The notes under the pieces are model-generated. The model did no database searches and had not been told where the DNA came from. It was given only the letters and a program-made list of their open reading frames with translations. Positions 50,827-60,042 of a DNA stretch of 64,000 nucleotides are shown piece after piece. The stretch lies in assembly GCF_965208555.1 (NCBI RefSeq), contig NZ_OZ242342.1:3472001-3536000 (forward strand). Reading direction: 5' to 3'. This stretch comes from Poriferisodalis sp965208555. GTDB lineage: Bacteria > Actinomycetota > Acidimicrobiia > Acidimicrobiales > Poriferisodalaceae. Positions within the stretch are counted from its first letter, which is position 1; the number at the start of each line of letters is the position of its first letter. Made by a program: the position numbers and the translations under genes.

Positions 50827-52455
50827 ATGCCCAATTCAGAGAGGCAGGTCCCACCGCAGTCCGATGTAGCGGTATTGGGTGCTGGCGTGTCCGGCATCTA
50901 CCAGATCAAGCGTTTGGCCGATCTCGGCGTCGACGCAGTCCTGTTCGAAGGCGAGGATGATCTCGGCGGCACGTGGTACCGAAACCGGTATCCGGGCTGC
51001 CGCTTCGACTCCGAGAGCTACACCTACGGCTACTCGTTCTCGAAGGAGTTGCTCGAGGAGTGGCACTGGAAGGAGCGCTTCTCGTCCCAGCCGGAGAACC
51101 TGCGCTACCTGAACTATGTGGCGGACAGATTCGACCTGCGCCGCCACATGCGCTTCGGCGCTCGTGTGGAACGGATGGACTGGGACGATGCCGCCCGCCG
51201 GTGGAACCTGAGGTTCGCGAACGGCGGGTCGCACTCCGCCCGCTTTGTGGTCACCAGCCTCGGCCCGCTGTCGGCGCCGACGATGCCGAGCTACGAGGGC
51301 ATGGACGAGTTCGAAGGCGAGGCATTCCATACCTTCTTCTGGCCGAAGGAGCCTGTCGCGCTCCAAGGGCGGCGGGTCGGCGTCATCGGCACCGGGGCGA
51401 CCGGCATCCAGGTGATCGCCGAGATCGCCGACAAGGTCGCCGAGCTCAAGGTCTTCCAGCGCCGGCCCAACTGGAGCACCCCGCTCAACAACTCGACGAT
51501 CTCCGAGGCGGAGATGGACGAGATCCGCGACCGCTACGAGGAGATCTTCGCCAACTGTGCGGCCTCGCCTGGGGGCTTCGAGCATGTGCCCCGCTGGGGG
51601 TTCTGGGACAGGACCGCTGACGAACGCCGCGCCCTGTGGGACGAGCTGTACTCGCAGTCCGGGTTTGCCATCCTGGCCGCGAACTTCGCGGAGATCTTCT
51701 TCGACGAGGTGGCCAACCGGGAGGTGTCCGAGTACATCGCCGATCGCATCCGCGGCCGGGTGGACGACCCTGCAGTGGCAGAGAAGCTGATCCCGCTGGA
51801 TCATGGCTTCGGACTCCAGCGCCTGCCGCTCGAAACTGACTACTTCGAGGCCTACAACCTGCCCAACGTGGAGCTGATCGACCTGCGGGAGACGCCGATC
51901 GAGCGATTCACCCCCGCCGGCATCCAGACCAGCGGCACCCACTACGACCTCGACCTGATCGTCTATGCGACCGGCTTCGACGCCATCACCGGCGCGTACG
52001 ACCGCGTGCAGATACACGGTGTCGACGGCACATCGCTGTCAGAGCAGTGGCGGGACGGACCGAGCACCTATATCGGCGTGCTGTCCCACGGATTTCCCAA
52101 CCTGCTCATGGTGGCCGGACCACAGAGCGTGTCGGGGTCCACGAACTTTCCCCGGGCGATCGAGACCGGCGTCGAGTGGGTCACCGATCTGGTCGCCTAT
52201 GCGCTCGATCATGGCTACAGCAGGATCGAGGCCGACGCTGAAGCCGAGCAGGACTGGGTGGCCGAGGTCATCCGCGCCCACGAGCGGATGCTGTTCCGCC
52301 GCAGCAAAGGATGGTTCACCGGCTACAACTCCAACGTCGCCGGGCACGAGGAAGGCAGAGTCCGCTACCAGGCCTATTTCGGCGGGGCGCCGCGGTACCG
52401 GGCCAAGATCGATGCGATCGCTGCTGACGACTACCGCGGCATCACGCTGGAGTGA
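50827..52455 (+). CDS. Flavin-binding Baeyer-Villiger-type monooxygenase
   Basis: A 542-residue NADPH- and FAD-dependent monooxygenase. The first Rossmann motif is VLGAGVSGIY (about 16-25), the BVMO fingerprint FEGEAFHTFFWP (FxGxxxHxxxW, about 162-173) is intact, and the second Rossmann motif is GVIGTGATGIQ. It would insert oxygen next to a ketone. The substrate is unknown. It starts 3 bases after the DsbA-like gene, so co-translation is likely. Confidence 0.9.
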   Translation: MPNSERQVPPQSDVAVLGAGVSGIYQIKRLADLGVDAVLFEGEDDLGGTWYRNRYPGCRFDSESYTYGYSFSKELLEEWHWKERFSSQPENLRYLNYVADRFDLRRHMRFGARVERMDWDDAARRWNLRFANGGSHSARFVVTSLGPLSAPTMPSYEGMDEFEGEAFHTFFWPKEPVALQGRRVGVIGTGATGIQVIAEIADKVAELKVFQRRPNWSTPLNNSTISEAEMDEIRDRYEEIFANCAASPGGFEHVPRWGFWDRTADERRALWDELYSQSGFAILAANFAEIFFDEVANREVSEYIADRIRGRVDDPAVAEKLIPLDHGFGLQRLPLETDYFEAYNLPNVELIDLRETPIERFTPAGIQTSGTHYDLDLIVYATGFDAITGAYDRVQIHGVDGTSLSEQWRDGPSTYIGVLSHGFPNLLMVAGPQSVSGSTNFPRAIETGVEWVTDLVAYALDHGYSRIEADAEAEQDWVAEVIRAHERMLFRRSKGWFTGYNSNVAGHEEGRVRYQAYFGGAPRYRAKIDAIAADDYRGITLE

Positions 52456-52852
52456 CGTCGTCGTCGGGGGCGAGCAGGTCTCCTGCTGCGGCCAGCGCGC
52501 CGGCCATCGCAACAGCACGCTGGTAGACGGCTTCGAAGTAGTGCTCCGCGGCTGCCTCGCGACCCGCGAGGGGCGGTTTGCCGAGCGAGCGCACGGTCGA
52601 CGTCGGATCCGTCGTGACCGTGACTCGAGGCTTCTCCGTCAAGACGTCGGGCGGCTGCACCGGTCCAGCGTCAGCGTCGGCCGATCCCTCTGCTGTTCCG
52701 GTGGGAGCTGCATCAGGCTGTTCCGGCGTCGGGATCGCCGCGGCAGCGCCATGCCAGAACGCTGCGCTCGCTTCGGCAGCCTGCCGTTGCTGGACTTCAG
52801 CCCCGTCGATGCGACGTGTTCGCGAGGTCTTGCGGCGGCGGCGATTGCTCAT
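52442..52852 (-). CDS. Small basic N-terminus protein coupled to SNF2, unidentified
   Basis: A 136-residue protein with a very basic start (SNRRRRKTSRTRRIDG), a helical segment (EVQQRQAAEASAAFWHG), a disordered Pro/Ala linker and a C-terminal helix (AEHYFEAVYQRAVAMAGALA). The ATG overlaps the SNF2 stop (ATGA), so it is probably made with that ATPase as a partner. It overlaps the monooxygenase gene tail to tail by 14 bases. No family recognised. Confidence 0.6.
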   Translation of the reverse strand: MSNRRRRKTSRTRRIDGAEVQQRQAAEASAAFWHGAAAAIPTPEQPDAAPTGTAEGSADADAGPVQPPDVLTEKPRVTVTTDPTSTVRSLGKPPLAGREAAAEHYFEAVYQRAVAMAGALAAAGDLLAPDDDVTPA

Positions 52853-55800
52853 GACCCGCTCACGCTTGCCGGCACCAGGTCTGCCATCTGCGGTGTTCCG
52901 GTGTCAATCCCGTTGGAGTCGTCGGCGAGCAGGGCGTCAGGATCGATGCCCAAGGCGTGGCGCAGCTGCTCGGCGTCGAGATCACCGATGGAGCTGGATT
53001 TCGGCAGGACCATGTCGGCGATGCGCCGTTTGCCGGCCACCACCTCCTCGACCCGCTCATCGACCGTGCCCGGACAGACGAGGCGGTGGCAGATGACTGT
53101 GCGCGTCTGGCCGATGCGCCATGCCCGGTCTCGAGCCTGGTCCTCGACTGCGGGGTTCCACCAACGGTCATACAGCACCACATGGCTCGCCGCTGTCAGG
53201 TTCAAGCCCGTGCCGCCTGCCTTGAGCGACAGCACCATCGCTCCCGGCCCATCCTCGGATTGGAATCGGCGCACCATGCGATCACGGGCAGAGCGACCCA
53301 GCCCTCCGTGGTAGCAATCGATCTGCAGTCCGGTCCGCTGCGTCAGGTGGGCAGCGAGCCGCTCGCCCCACGTGGCGAAGTGCGTGAATACCAGCGCCCG
53401 CTCCCCCGCTGCGAAGACGGCCTCGAGTATCTCGTGCAGCCGGTCGAGCTTCCCGCTGCGCCCGTCGATCTGTGAGTCGATGTCGTCGGGGCGGTAGTTG
53501 AGCGGGTGATTGCAGATCTGCTTGAGAGCAGTGATGGCCGCCAGGACGGCTCCCTTGCGCTTCTCGCCCGCTTGCTCGCTCTCTGCGGTGTCGACGATCA
53601 GCTGGTCGAGCACTGCCTGGTACAGGCCGATCTGCTCTGGCGTCATCGCGCAGTGAGCCAGCTCGTCGATGCGGTCGGGCAGCTCGGCGGCAATCAACGG
53701 CTCTGCCTTGGTGCGACGGAATACCAGCACGCCATTGAGCGCGTGCAGGGCCGACTCGGCGGCTCCACGCGAGTCCCCGGGACGCTGCAACTGTGCGATG
53801 AACGGTGTCCTCGATCCGACCAGGTCCGGATTGCAGAAGTCCATGATGGCCCACAGGTCACCGAGGCCGTTCTCGATCGGCGTACCGGTCAAGGCCAGGC
53901 GAACTCGGGCTGACAGCCGGCGAAGCTGCTTGGCGGTTTCGCTGGTGTGGTTCTTGATGACCTGCGCCTCGTCAACCACGATTCGGTCCCAGGCCACTTC
54001 TTCGAGGGCGTCAATGTCGCGCACGGCAGTGCCGTAGGTGGTGATCACCACATCGATCGGGCCATTCTCGGCGCTATCGGCGCCGTCAGCACCGGCACTG
54101 TCACGCAGGGCACGGACCAGTTCTGCGGGTTCGCGCCGAGCGGGGCCGTGATGGACAATCGTTGACAATCCCGGCGTGAAGCGTGCCGCTTCTGCCGCCC
54201 AGTTGGTGACGACGGCTGGCGGGGCGATGACCAGGGCGGGGGCTTGACGCCGGTCCGCTGCTATGCGAGCGAGCACGGTAGGGGTCTTCCCCAGACCCAT
54301 GTCCAAGGCGAGACAGCCGCCGAGACCGGCGCCATCGAGGAACTCCAGCCAGGCAACGGCTTCGGCCTGGTATCTGCGCAGCTCGCCGATGAATCCCTCG
54401 GGACTGGTCCGCGGCGCAGTCGAGATGGCAGATGCAGAGCGCAGCAGGTCGGCCGCCCAACCGCTTCCGGAGATGGTGATGCCGCCGCGTACCGATGGGC
54501 CCTCGAGGCCCAACGCCTGGCGCAGCATCTGCGAGCCCGTGAGCGAGGTGACCTCTGCGCGCTCGGCAAGCGCGGCAGCCGCTTCAGCGAGGTCGGCATG
54601 ATCCAGCGCGATCCACTGGCCCCGGTCGCGCACGAGCGGGCGGGCTTGGGAGGCCAGCTCGTGGATCTGATCTGCAGTCAACTCCACATCGCCGAACACG
54701 GCCGTCCAACTCACTGCGGTGAGCTGCTGTGCTCCCAGGGCGCTGTCGACATCGGTTGCCGCGGTAAGCCGGAGAGAGGGAGCTGGACGCTCGCGGGAGA
54801 GATTCGGGATCTCCACCTTGAATCCCGCTGACTGCAGTGCCGGCCCGGTCACCGACATGAGCTCCCATGCCTCGTCCTGGCTGAGGATGACCTCACCACG
54901 CCGCTTTCCCCCGGGCCGCATCAGCACCGGCAGCAGCCGTTCGAGTCGGGTGAGCTGATCGCGCACCTCGGTACGGTGCGAGCTGACGCCGCTCACCATC
55001 GCAACCTCGACAGGCTCGCTCACGCCCTCGGGACTGGTGGCAAGGACCTCCATGTGCCAAGCCCCGGCGTCGTCGGGCTCGTCGAGCCGCACAATGAGCG
55101 ATTGCCGGGCGGCAGCGGTCACCGGCCTGGCCCACAGTTCGATGCGTCGGGCCAGATCAGAGCCCTGAGTTGCCGAACCCACAAAACGAGTGCCGTCGAG
55201 GTAGGCCAAGAAGGCCTCCGCCATCTCCGCCCGGCTCCGAGGCTCGGGCGAAGCAGCAGGAACATCGAGTCGCTTGGCAGCACTCGTGACGATGGCGTCG
55301 ACCATGCCCGACAGGGCCGACTGCACCGTCGTGCGTGCCTCTGCTTTGGGTTCGGGGGCTCCCACCGCTCCCGGCAGACACTCGATGAGCGCCGTCAGCC
55401 GGTCGGCTTCCGGCGAGGCGGGCTGCCACTGGACCGAGAATTCCGCCGTATCGGGCCGTTTGCGGTTGCGGCGCTTGCGAACACGATGGAGCCGCGGCAC
55501 CGTGCGGCCCCCTGCCACCAGTTCCACGGCTGTCCTGGCTGCAGCTCGCAGCCACAGCGCGCTGGAGCCGAGCAGGAGATCACCGTTCGGATCGCTCTCG
55601 GCATCGGGAAGCTGTTCGTTGCCGTGGAGGGATTCGTCGTCGCTGGGCCGGTCGCTCTCAGCGACGACCCCTGAATGGATCCCAGCGGTGGACGATTGAA
55701 CTGATGCACGGCCGGTGACGGAGCCGTCGAGACCGACCAGCCAACCCAGGACGTCGCCGACATCAGCCACAAGTGCCTCAGCGCTCATGCCGCCCGGCAG

Positions 55801-56430
55801 CTTGATGTTCGGATTGGGCCGCCAGACGCTGTCCGGTGCCCCAGTGGCCACCAGACGGTCCATGACGCGATCTGTGGGGTCTGGCTCGGATCCGGCGCCT
55901 GCAGCCCACGCCACGATCCGGCCGGGCTGCCAGGAGAGCTGCAGAGCGACCGGTTCGGGTGGTGTACTCGCGGCGGCCGCATCGTCGGCGCCCCGATCCG
56001 ATGCCGACTCGTCGGGTGACTCGGTGGCGTCCAGGCCCGTCAGGCGTTCGTAGGCAGCGGCGAGCTCGCTGAAATCGGCCTCGAAGTCCCGCACTACCTG
56101 TCGCCGGATCGGGCGGGGCAGCCTGCGGGCTCCCGACAGCGACGCCTCAGTCTGGTCGAGCAGGTCCAGCAGGACTCGTTCCCAGCGAAGCGGGTCGGTC
56201 CTGAGCATGGCGAGTTGGGTCGTTCCGGCGACACCGTGTGCCTCGGCCCACACGAGCCGCGCAATCTGGGACCAGCGCATGGGCGCGAGCGCAGAATGAG
56301 CGGCGCCGTTGCGCGACTCGACGGATCCTGACATGTCGCCGTTGCGGGCGGGGTCGCCTGCGGGCGCGAGCCGTTCGAGCGTCGGCGCGCCCTGAATCGG
56401 AGCCTCTGTCGCTGAGTCTTCGTCGCTCAT
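52849..56430 (-). CDS. SNF2-family DNA-dependent ATPase
   Basis: A protein of about 1193 residues. The SNF2 motor occupies the last 500: GLGKTPTVLARIAADR (about 710), ITTYGTAVRD, VDEAQVIKN (about 820; DEAQ in place of DEAH), LTGTPIENG, and motifs V-VI SLKAGGTGLNLTAASHV and DRAWRIGQT. The N-terminal 690 residues are not recognisable in detail but contain a WxxG-type repeat feel (WQPGRIVAWAAG, WQPASPEA). The ATG at 56430 is chosen; the frame goes to 56532. Bacterial SNF2 ATPases of this size act in DNA repair or defence; which one here is unknown. Confidence 0.85.
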   Translation of the reverse strand: MSDEDSATEAPIQGAPTLERLAPAGDPARNGDMSGSVESRNGAAHSALAPMRWSQIARLVWAEAHGVAGTTQLAMLRTDPLRWERVLLDLLDQTEASLSGARRLPRPIRRQVVRDFEADFSELAAAYERLTGLDATESPDESASDRGADDAAAASTPPEPVALQLSWQPGRIVAWAAGAGSEPDPTDRVMDRLVATGAPDSVWRPNPNIKLPGGMSAEALVADVGDVLGWLVGLDGSVTGRASVQSSTAGIHSGVVAESDRPSDDESLHGNEQLPDAESDPNGDLLLGSSALWLRAAARTAVELVAGGRTVPRLHRVRKRRNRKRPDTAEFSVQWQPASPEADRLTALIECLPGAVGAPEPKAEARTTVQSALSGMVDAIVTSAAKRLDVPAASPEPRSRAEMAEAFLAYLDGTRFVGSATQGSDLARRIELWARPVTAAARQSLIVRLDEPDDAGAWHMEVLATSPEGVSEPVEVAMVSGVSSHRTEVRDQLTRLERLLPVLMRPGGKRRGEVILSQDEAWELMSVTGPALQSAGFKVEIPNLSRERPAPSLRLTAATDVDSALGAQQLTAVSWTAVFGDVELTADQIHELASQARPLVRDRGQWIALDHADLAEAAAALAERAEVTSLTGSQMLRQALGLEGPSVRGGITISGSGWAADLLRSASAISTAPRTSPEGFIGELRRYQAEAVAWLEFLDGAGLGGCLALDMGLGKTPTVLARIAADRRQAPALVIAPPAVVTNWAAEAARFTPGLSTIVHHGPARREPAELVRALRDSAGADGADSAENGPIDVVITTYGTAVRDIDALEEVAWDRIVVDEAQVIKNHTSETAKQLRRLSARVRLALTGTPIENGLGDLWAIMDFCNPDLVGSRTPFIAQLQRPGDSRGAAESALHALNGVLVFRRTKAEPLIAAELPDRIDELAHCAMTPEQIGLYQAVLDQLIVDTAESEQAGEKRKGAVLAAITALKQICNHPLNYRPDDIDSQIDGRSGKLDRLHEILEAVFAAGERALVFTHFATWGERLAAHLTQRTGLQIDCYHGGLGRSARDRMVRRFQSEDGPGAMVLSLKAGGTGLNLTAASHVVLYDRWWNPAVEDQARDRAWRIGQTRTVICHRLVCPGTVDERVEEVVAGKRRIADMVLPKSSSIGDLDAEQLRHALGIDPDALLADDSNGIDTGTPQMADLVPASVSGS

Positions 56431-56708
56431 CGCGTCATGGGGGGCACGGGCAGGTGCGCTGCAACGCCTGCCCGGACTGCTCTGGGGGCATGCCCGAACC
56501 GCCGATGCGGGACCTGCTGCGGACACCATCACCGTGGTCGGCGCTGTGCCCCGGTCCGCCGCCGAGACTGCACGACCGATACACGGTCGCCGGTGTGCAG
56601 TCGCCGGCTACGCAGATGGAGGGTACCGGACCCGCATCGCATCGCCACAATCCGGCCGATCGAGTCGGATCGCGCCATGTGACAGGTTGCCCGCTTACCC
56701 TGCGTCGG
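56431..56708. other. Divergent spacer between SNF2 and proS with leader hairpin
   Basis: Of these 278 bases, the notable part is an inverted repeat, GGGCAGG at 56448-56454 with CCTGCCC at 56467-56473, about 18 bases upstream of the SNF2 start. It could be a leader hairpin affecting SNF2 translation. No T-box or tRNA-like structure was recognised before proS. Confidence 0.35.
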
Positions 56709-58421
56709 ATGCGATGGTCCGATTCGTTCATGCCCACGCTGCGTGACGCTCCCGCAGATGCCGAAGCGGCCAGCCACCAGCTGCTCGTGCGCGCCGGCTT
56801 CATCCGGCAGTTGCATTCGGGGCACTACAGCCTGTTGCCGCTCGGCCTGCGCGTGCATAACAAGGTGGCCGACGTCGTCCGTGCGGAAATGGATGCCATT
56901 GGTGCGCAGGAGTTCCTGCTGCCTGCGATGCATCCGGCGGATTTGTGGCAGCGCAGCGGTCGGTGGAGCCTCATGGGCTCGGAGATGTTCCGACTGCGCG
57001 ACCGCAACGATGCCGACGTCGTGCTGGGCATGACGCACGAGGAAGTCTTCGCGGCGTTGGCTGCGGAGATGAGCTCATATCGAGAGCTGCCCCAGACCTG
57101 GTACCAGATCCAGACGAAGTTCCGCGACGAGCCTCGCCCGCGCAGTGGCCTGCTGCGCGTGCGCGAGTTCATGATGAAGGATTCGTACAGCTTCGACTTG
57201 GACGAAGCGGGCCTCGATGCGTCGTTTGAGGCGCACCGGGAGGCCTACCAGCGCATCTTCGGACGACTCGACCTCGAGGTCATGGCCGTACAAGCCTCCT
57301 CGGGAGCCATGGGCGGCGATGCCAGCGTCGAGTTCATGGTGGCATCGCCGGCAGGCGAGGACGACGTGGCTCGCTGCCGAGGCTGCGGCTACCGGGCGAA
57401 CACCGAGCGGGCTCGCGCTGCGGTGCCGCCGATCGCGGACCCACCCTCCGGCAGTGCACCTGAACGTTTCGCGACGCCGGGAATCCGCACCATCGATGCC
57501 CTGGCTTCCTTCGAGGGCGGTGCGCCGGCGGAGCGACAGATCAAGACGATGGTCATGGTCCTCGACGAGCAGCTCACGCTGGTGATCCTGCGAGGCGATC
57601 ACCAGCTCAATCTGCAGAAGCTGGCCGATTGCAGCGGCACCACCGAGGTGCGGCCTGCCACCGCGGCCGAGACCCTGGCGCAACTCGGCGCCAATCCCGG
57701 AAGCCTCGGCGCAGTGGGCATCGACGAACTGCCGATCTACGCCGATGAGGCATTGCGGGGCCGCCGGTCCATGACAACCGGCGCCAACGAGGACGACTGG
57801 CACCTGCGTGACGTGGACGTCGAGCGCGACATCAGAGATCCGATCTGGGCTGATCTGCGCGAAGTTGCCGCAGGCGAAGCCTGCATCGTCTGCGGCAAGC
57901 CGCTGGAGATCGTGCGCTGCATCGAGGCAGGGCACATTTTCAAGCTCGGCCGCCGGTACTCCGAAGCGATGGGCGTGTCGGTGCTGGATGCGAACGGTGC
58001 TGCGGTGACCCCGATCATGGGCAGCTATGGCATCGGCATCGGACGCGCGATGGCCGCGGTGGCCGAAACCCATCACGACGAATGGGGCTTGTGCTGGCCG
58101 GTTTCGATTGCTCCGTTCGAGGCGGTGATCACCGTGCTTGACCCGGCAGACGAAGCCCAATCGGCAGTGGGTGAGGAGCTTCAGCGGGAGCTGGCAGCAC
58201 TGGGCGTCGAGTGCCTCTATGACGATCGCCCGCTGCGGCCGGGGGTGAAGCTGGCGGATGCGGAGCTCGTCGGCATCCCCTATCGCGTCACGATCGGAGC
58301 GCGCAGCTTGGCAGAGGGCAACGTGGAGCTGACCGAGCGCGCTGCACGCGAGACACGCCTGCTCGCGGTGGCTGAAGCGGCAGCGGTGGCAGCCGGGGAG
58401 ATCGACGCGAACCGACGCTGA
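56709..58421 (+). CDS. proS: Prolyl-tRNA synthetase
   Basis: A 570-residue class II synthetase, bacterial type with the editing insertion. The start MRWSDSFMPTLRDAPADAE is the standard N-terminus. Motif 2 is KFRDEPRPRSGLLRVREF; the insertion domain (about 215-400) includes MVLDEQLTLVILRGDHQLN; motif 3 is GSYGIGIGR. The anticodon-binding domain ends the protein. Upstream open frame to 56238 is a shadow. The gene is monocistronic-looking, with a hairpin 11 bases downstream. Confidence 0.95.
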   Translation: MRWSDSFMPTLRDAPADAEAASHQLLVRAGFIRQLHSGHYSLLPLGLRVHNKVADVVRAEMDAIGAQEFLLPAMHPADLWQRSGRWSLMGSEMFRLRDRNDADVVLGMTHEEVFAALAAEMSSYRELPQTWYQIQTKFRDEPRPRSGLLRVREFMMKDSYSFDLDEAGLDASFEAHREAYQRIFGRLDLEVMAVQASSGAMGGDASVEFMVASPAGEDDVARCRGCGYRANTERARAAVPPIADPPSGSAPERFATPGIRTIDALASFEGGAPAERQIKTMVMVLDEQLTLVILRGDHQLNLQKLADCSGTTEVRPATAAETLAQLGANPGSLGAVGIDELPIYADEALRGRRSMTTGANEDDWHLRDVDVERDIRDPIWADLREVAAGEACIVCGKPLEIVRCIEAGHIFKLGRRYSEAMGVSVLDANGAAVTPIMGSYGIGIGRAMAAVAETHHDEWGLCWPVSIAPFEAVITVLDPADEAQSAVGEELQRELAALGVECLYDDRPLRPGVKLADAELVGIPYRVTIGARSLAEGNVELTERAARETRLLAVAEAAAVAAGEIDANRR

Positions 58422-58432
58422 AACCTGCCGGT

Positions 58433-58466
58433 GAGAGCACCGATTCCGCCCCGAGTCCGTGCTCTC
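58433..58466 (+). terminator. 8-base inverted repeat after proS
   Basis: GAGAGCAC at 58433-58440 and GTGCTCTC at 58459-58466 are perfect complements separated by 18 bases, starting 11 bases after the proS stop. This is a likely transcription end for proS, although no U-tract follows. Confidence 0.5.
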
Positions 58467-58494
58467 GAATGTCAGCGTCCCGACAGGGTTCGTG

Positions 58495-58544
58495 GTACCG
58501 TACTGCTGTACCGTTCTGCGGCACAGTTCCACTATGCGGAACAG
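58495..58544 (+). promoter_or_regulatory. Operator-like repeats before the corrinoid operon
   Basis: Two direct repeats starting GTACCG occur at 58495 and 58508 (13-base period). They are followed by TGCGGCACAG at 58517-58526 and TGCGGAACAG at 58535-58544, another direct pair. GTTCC at 58526-58530 and GGAAC at 58538-58542 form a near-palindrome with ACTATGC between, resembling IclR-type operators. The cluster lies 50-100 bases before the corrinoid-protein start. No regulator gene is visible in the window. Confidence 0.5.
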
Positions 58545-58594
58545 CAGCCGGGTACATCGGCTCAGATGTCATGGCAATGGCGAGGGGGCAGGGC

Positions 58595-59314
58595 ATGGCC
58601 GATGCGGCAACCGTCGACAGCGCCGATGCTGAAGAGGACATCGACCTCTCAACCCTCGACGATGACGATCTCATTGCACAGATGCACGACGATCTCTATG
58701 ACGGTCTCGGCCCGGAGATCGTCGAGGGCACCGAACTGTTGCTCGGGCGCGGTTGGCCAGCAGACAAGGTGCTCAACGAGGCGCTGGTCGAGGCCATGCG
58801 CATCGTCGGCATCGATTTTCGGGACGGGATCCTGTTCGTTCCCGAGGTGCTGCTCGCCGCCAATGCCATGAAGGCCGGCATGGAGATACTCCGGCCCCTG
58901 CTCGCTGAGACGGGTGCCGAGCCGATCGGCAAGATCGTCATCGGCACGGTCAAGGGCGACATCCATGACATTGGCAAGAACTTGGTGGGGATGATGCTCG
59001 AAGGTGCGGGTTTCGAAGTCGTGGACCTGGGAATCAACACCGACGTCGATGAGTTCCTTGCGGCGCTCGATGAACATCGGCCTGACATCTTGGGCATGTC
59101 GGCGTTGCTGACCACGACCATGCCCTACATGAAGGTGGTGGTCGACACGCTGATCGAGCAGGGCCTACGCGACGACTACCTGGTGATCGTCGGTGGCGCG
59201 CCGCTGAACCAGGAGTTCGGCGAGGCCGTCGGTGCCGATGCCTACTGCCGCGATGCTGCCGTGGCGGCCGAAACAGCGACGGATCTCATCAGAGCCCGGC
59301 GCGCTGCCGCATGA
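58595..59314 (+). CDS. Corrinoid protein (MtgC/MttC-like, B12-binding)
   Basis: A 239-residue methyl carrier. An N-terminal helical cap (about 25-110, LLLGRGWPADKVLNEALVEA) precedes the B12 domain with GTVKGDIHDIGKNLV; His124 of DxHxxG is the expected lower cobalt ligand. Further B12-domain motifs are GMSALLTTTMPYMK and IVGGAPLNQEF. It would accept a methyl group from the MttB-type protein at the operon end. GAGGGGG lies six bases before the ATG at 58595; ATGs at 58571 and 58577 are less likely. ATGA overlap with the next gene. Confidence 0.93.
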   Translation: MADAATVDSADAEEDIDLSTLDDDDLIAQMHDDLYDGLGPEIVEGTELLLGRGWPADKVLNEALVEAMRIVGIDFRDGILFVPEVLLAANAMKAGMEILRPLLAETGAEPIGKIVIGTVKGDIHDIGKNLVGMMLEGAGFEVVDLGINTDVDEFLAALDEHRPDILGMSALLTTTMPYMKVVVDTLIEQGLRDDYLVIVGGAPLNQEFGEAVGADAYCRDAAVAAETATDLIRARRAAA

Positions 59315-60042
59315 GCTCGGCGAGAACACCGCAGACACCCGGACGCCTGCTCGTGCTGGCGTGCGGAGCATTGGTCAACGAGTTGCAGGCGATCGTGGGT
59401 ACCGGATATCTCGGCCACGTCGACGTCGAGTGCCTGCCCGCCAAGCTGCACAACCGGCCTTCTCTCATCGCCGGCGCCGTTCGGGAGCGCATCGCACGGC
59501 TGCAGGCCGAGGGCCGTGCATATGAGCGAGTCCTGCTCGGCTACGCCGACTGCGGAACAGCCGGTGCGCTCGATGAGCTCTGCGAGGAGTTTGCAGCCAA
59601 TGCAGGCGAGGGCGCTCCCGAGGTGATGCGCGTGCCCGGGGCTCACTGCTATGAGTTCTTTGCCACCGCACCGCGATTCGCGGAGATGTCCGAAGCCGAA
59701 CCGGCGACCTTCTACCTGACCGACTATCTCGCCCGCCACTTCGATCTGTTGGTGTGGAAGGGCCTCGGCATCGCCGACCATCCTGAACTCGCGGAGCTCT
59801 ACTTCGGCAACTATCGGCGGGTCGTGCTGCTGACCCAGACCCCAGACAGTTCGCAGCGCGCTCGCGTCGAGGCATGCGCCCGTGCTGGAGCAGATCGCCT
59901 CGGTTTGCCGCTGGAAATTGTGGAAACCGGCTATGGCGACTTGGAGACTGCGCTGACACAGGTCGCTGCGCCAAGGCGCCGCACTGTGCCAACCCAGCTC
60001 GCCGCGCCACGTCGCAACGACGGGCACCAGGTGCCGGTGTGA
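59311..60042 (+). CDS. DUF1638 protein
   Basis: A 243-residue protein of the DUF1638 family: LLVLACGALVNELQAIV at the N-terminus, ECLPAKLHNRPSLIAGAV, and YADCGTAGALDELCEE and PGAHCYEFFA with conserved Cys and His that could bind a metal or cobalamin-related ligand. The family recurs next to MttB-type methyltransferase genes, but its role is unknown. It is coupled on both sides (ATGA and GTGA), so equal expression with the corrinoid protein is likely. Confidence 0.85.
   Translation: MSSARTPQTPGRLLVLACGALVNELQAIVGTGYLGHVDVECLPAKLHNRPSLIAGAVRERIARLQAEGRAYERVLLGYADCGTAGALDELCEEFAANAGEGAPEVMRVPGAHCYEFFATAPRFAEMSEAEPATFYLTDYLARHFDLLVWKGLGIADHPELAELYFGNYRRVVLLTQTPDSSQRARVEACARAGADRLGLPLEIVETGYGDLETALTQVAAPRRRTVPTQLAAPRRNDGHQVPV

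Noticed and set aside
56448..56473. T-box or amino-acid riboswitch before proS
   Set aside because: Only a short inverted repeat is seen, nearer the SNF2 start, with no T-box sequence or specifier loop.
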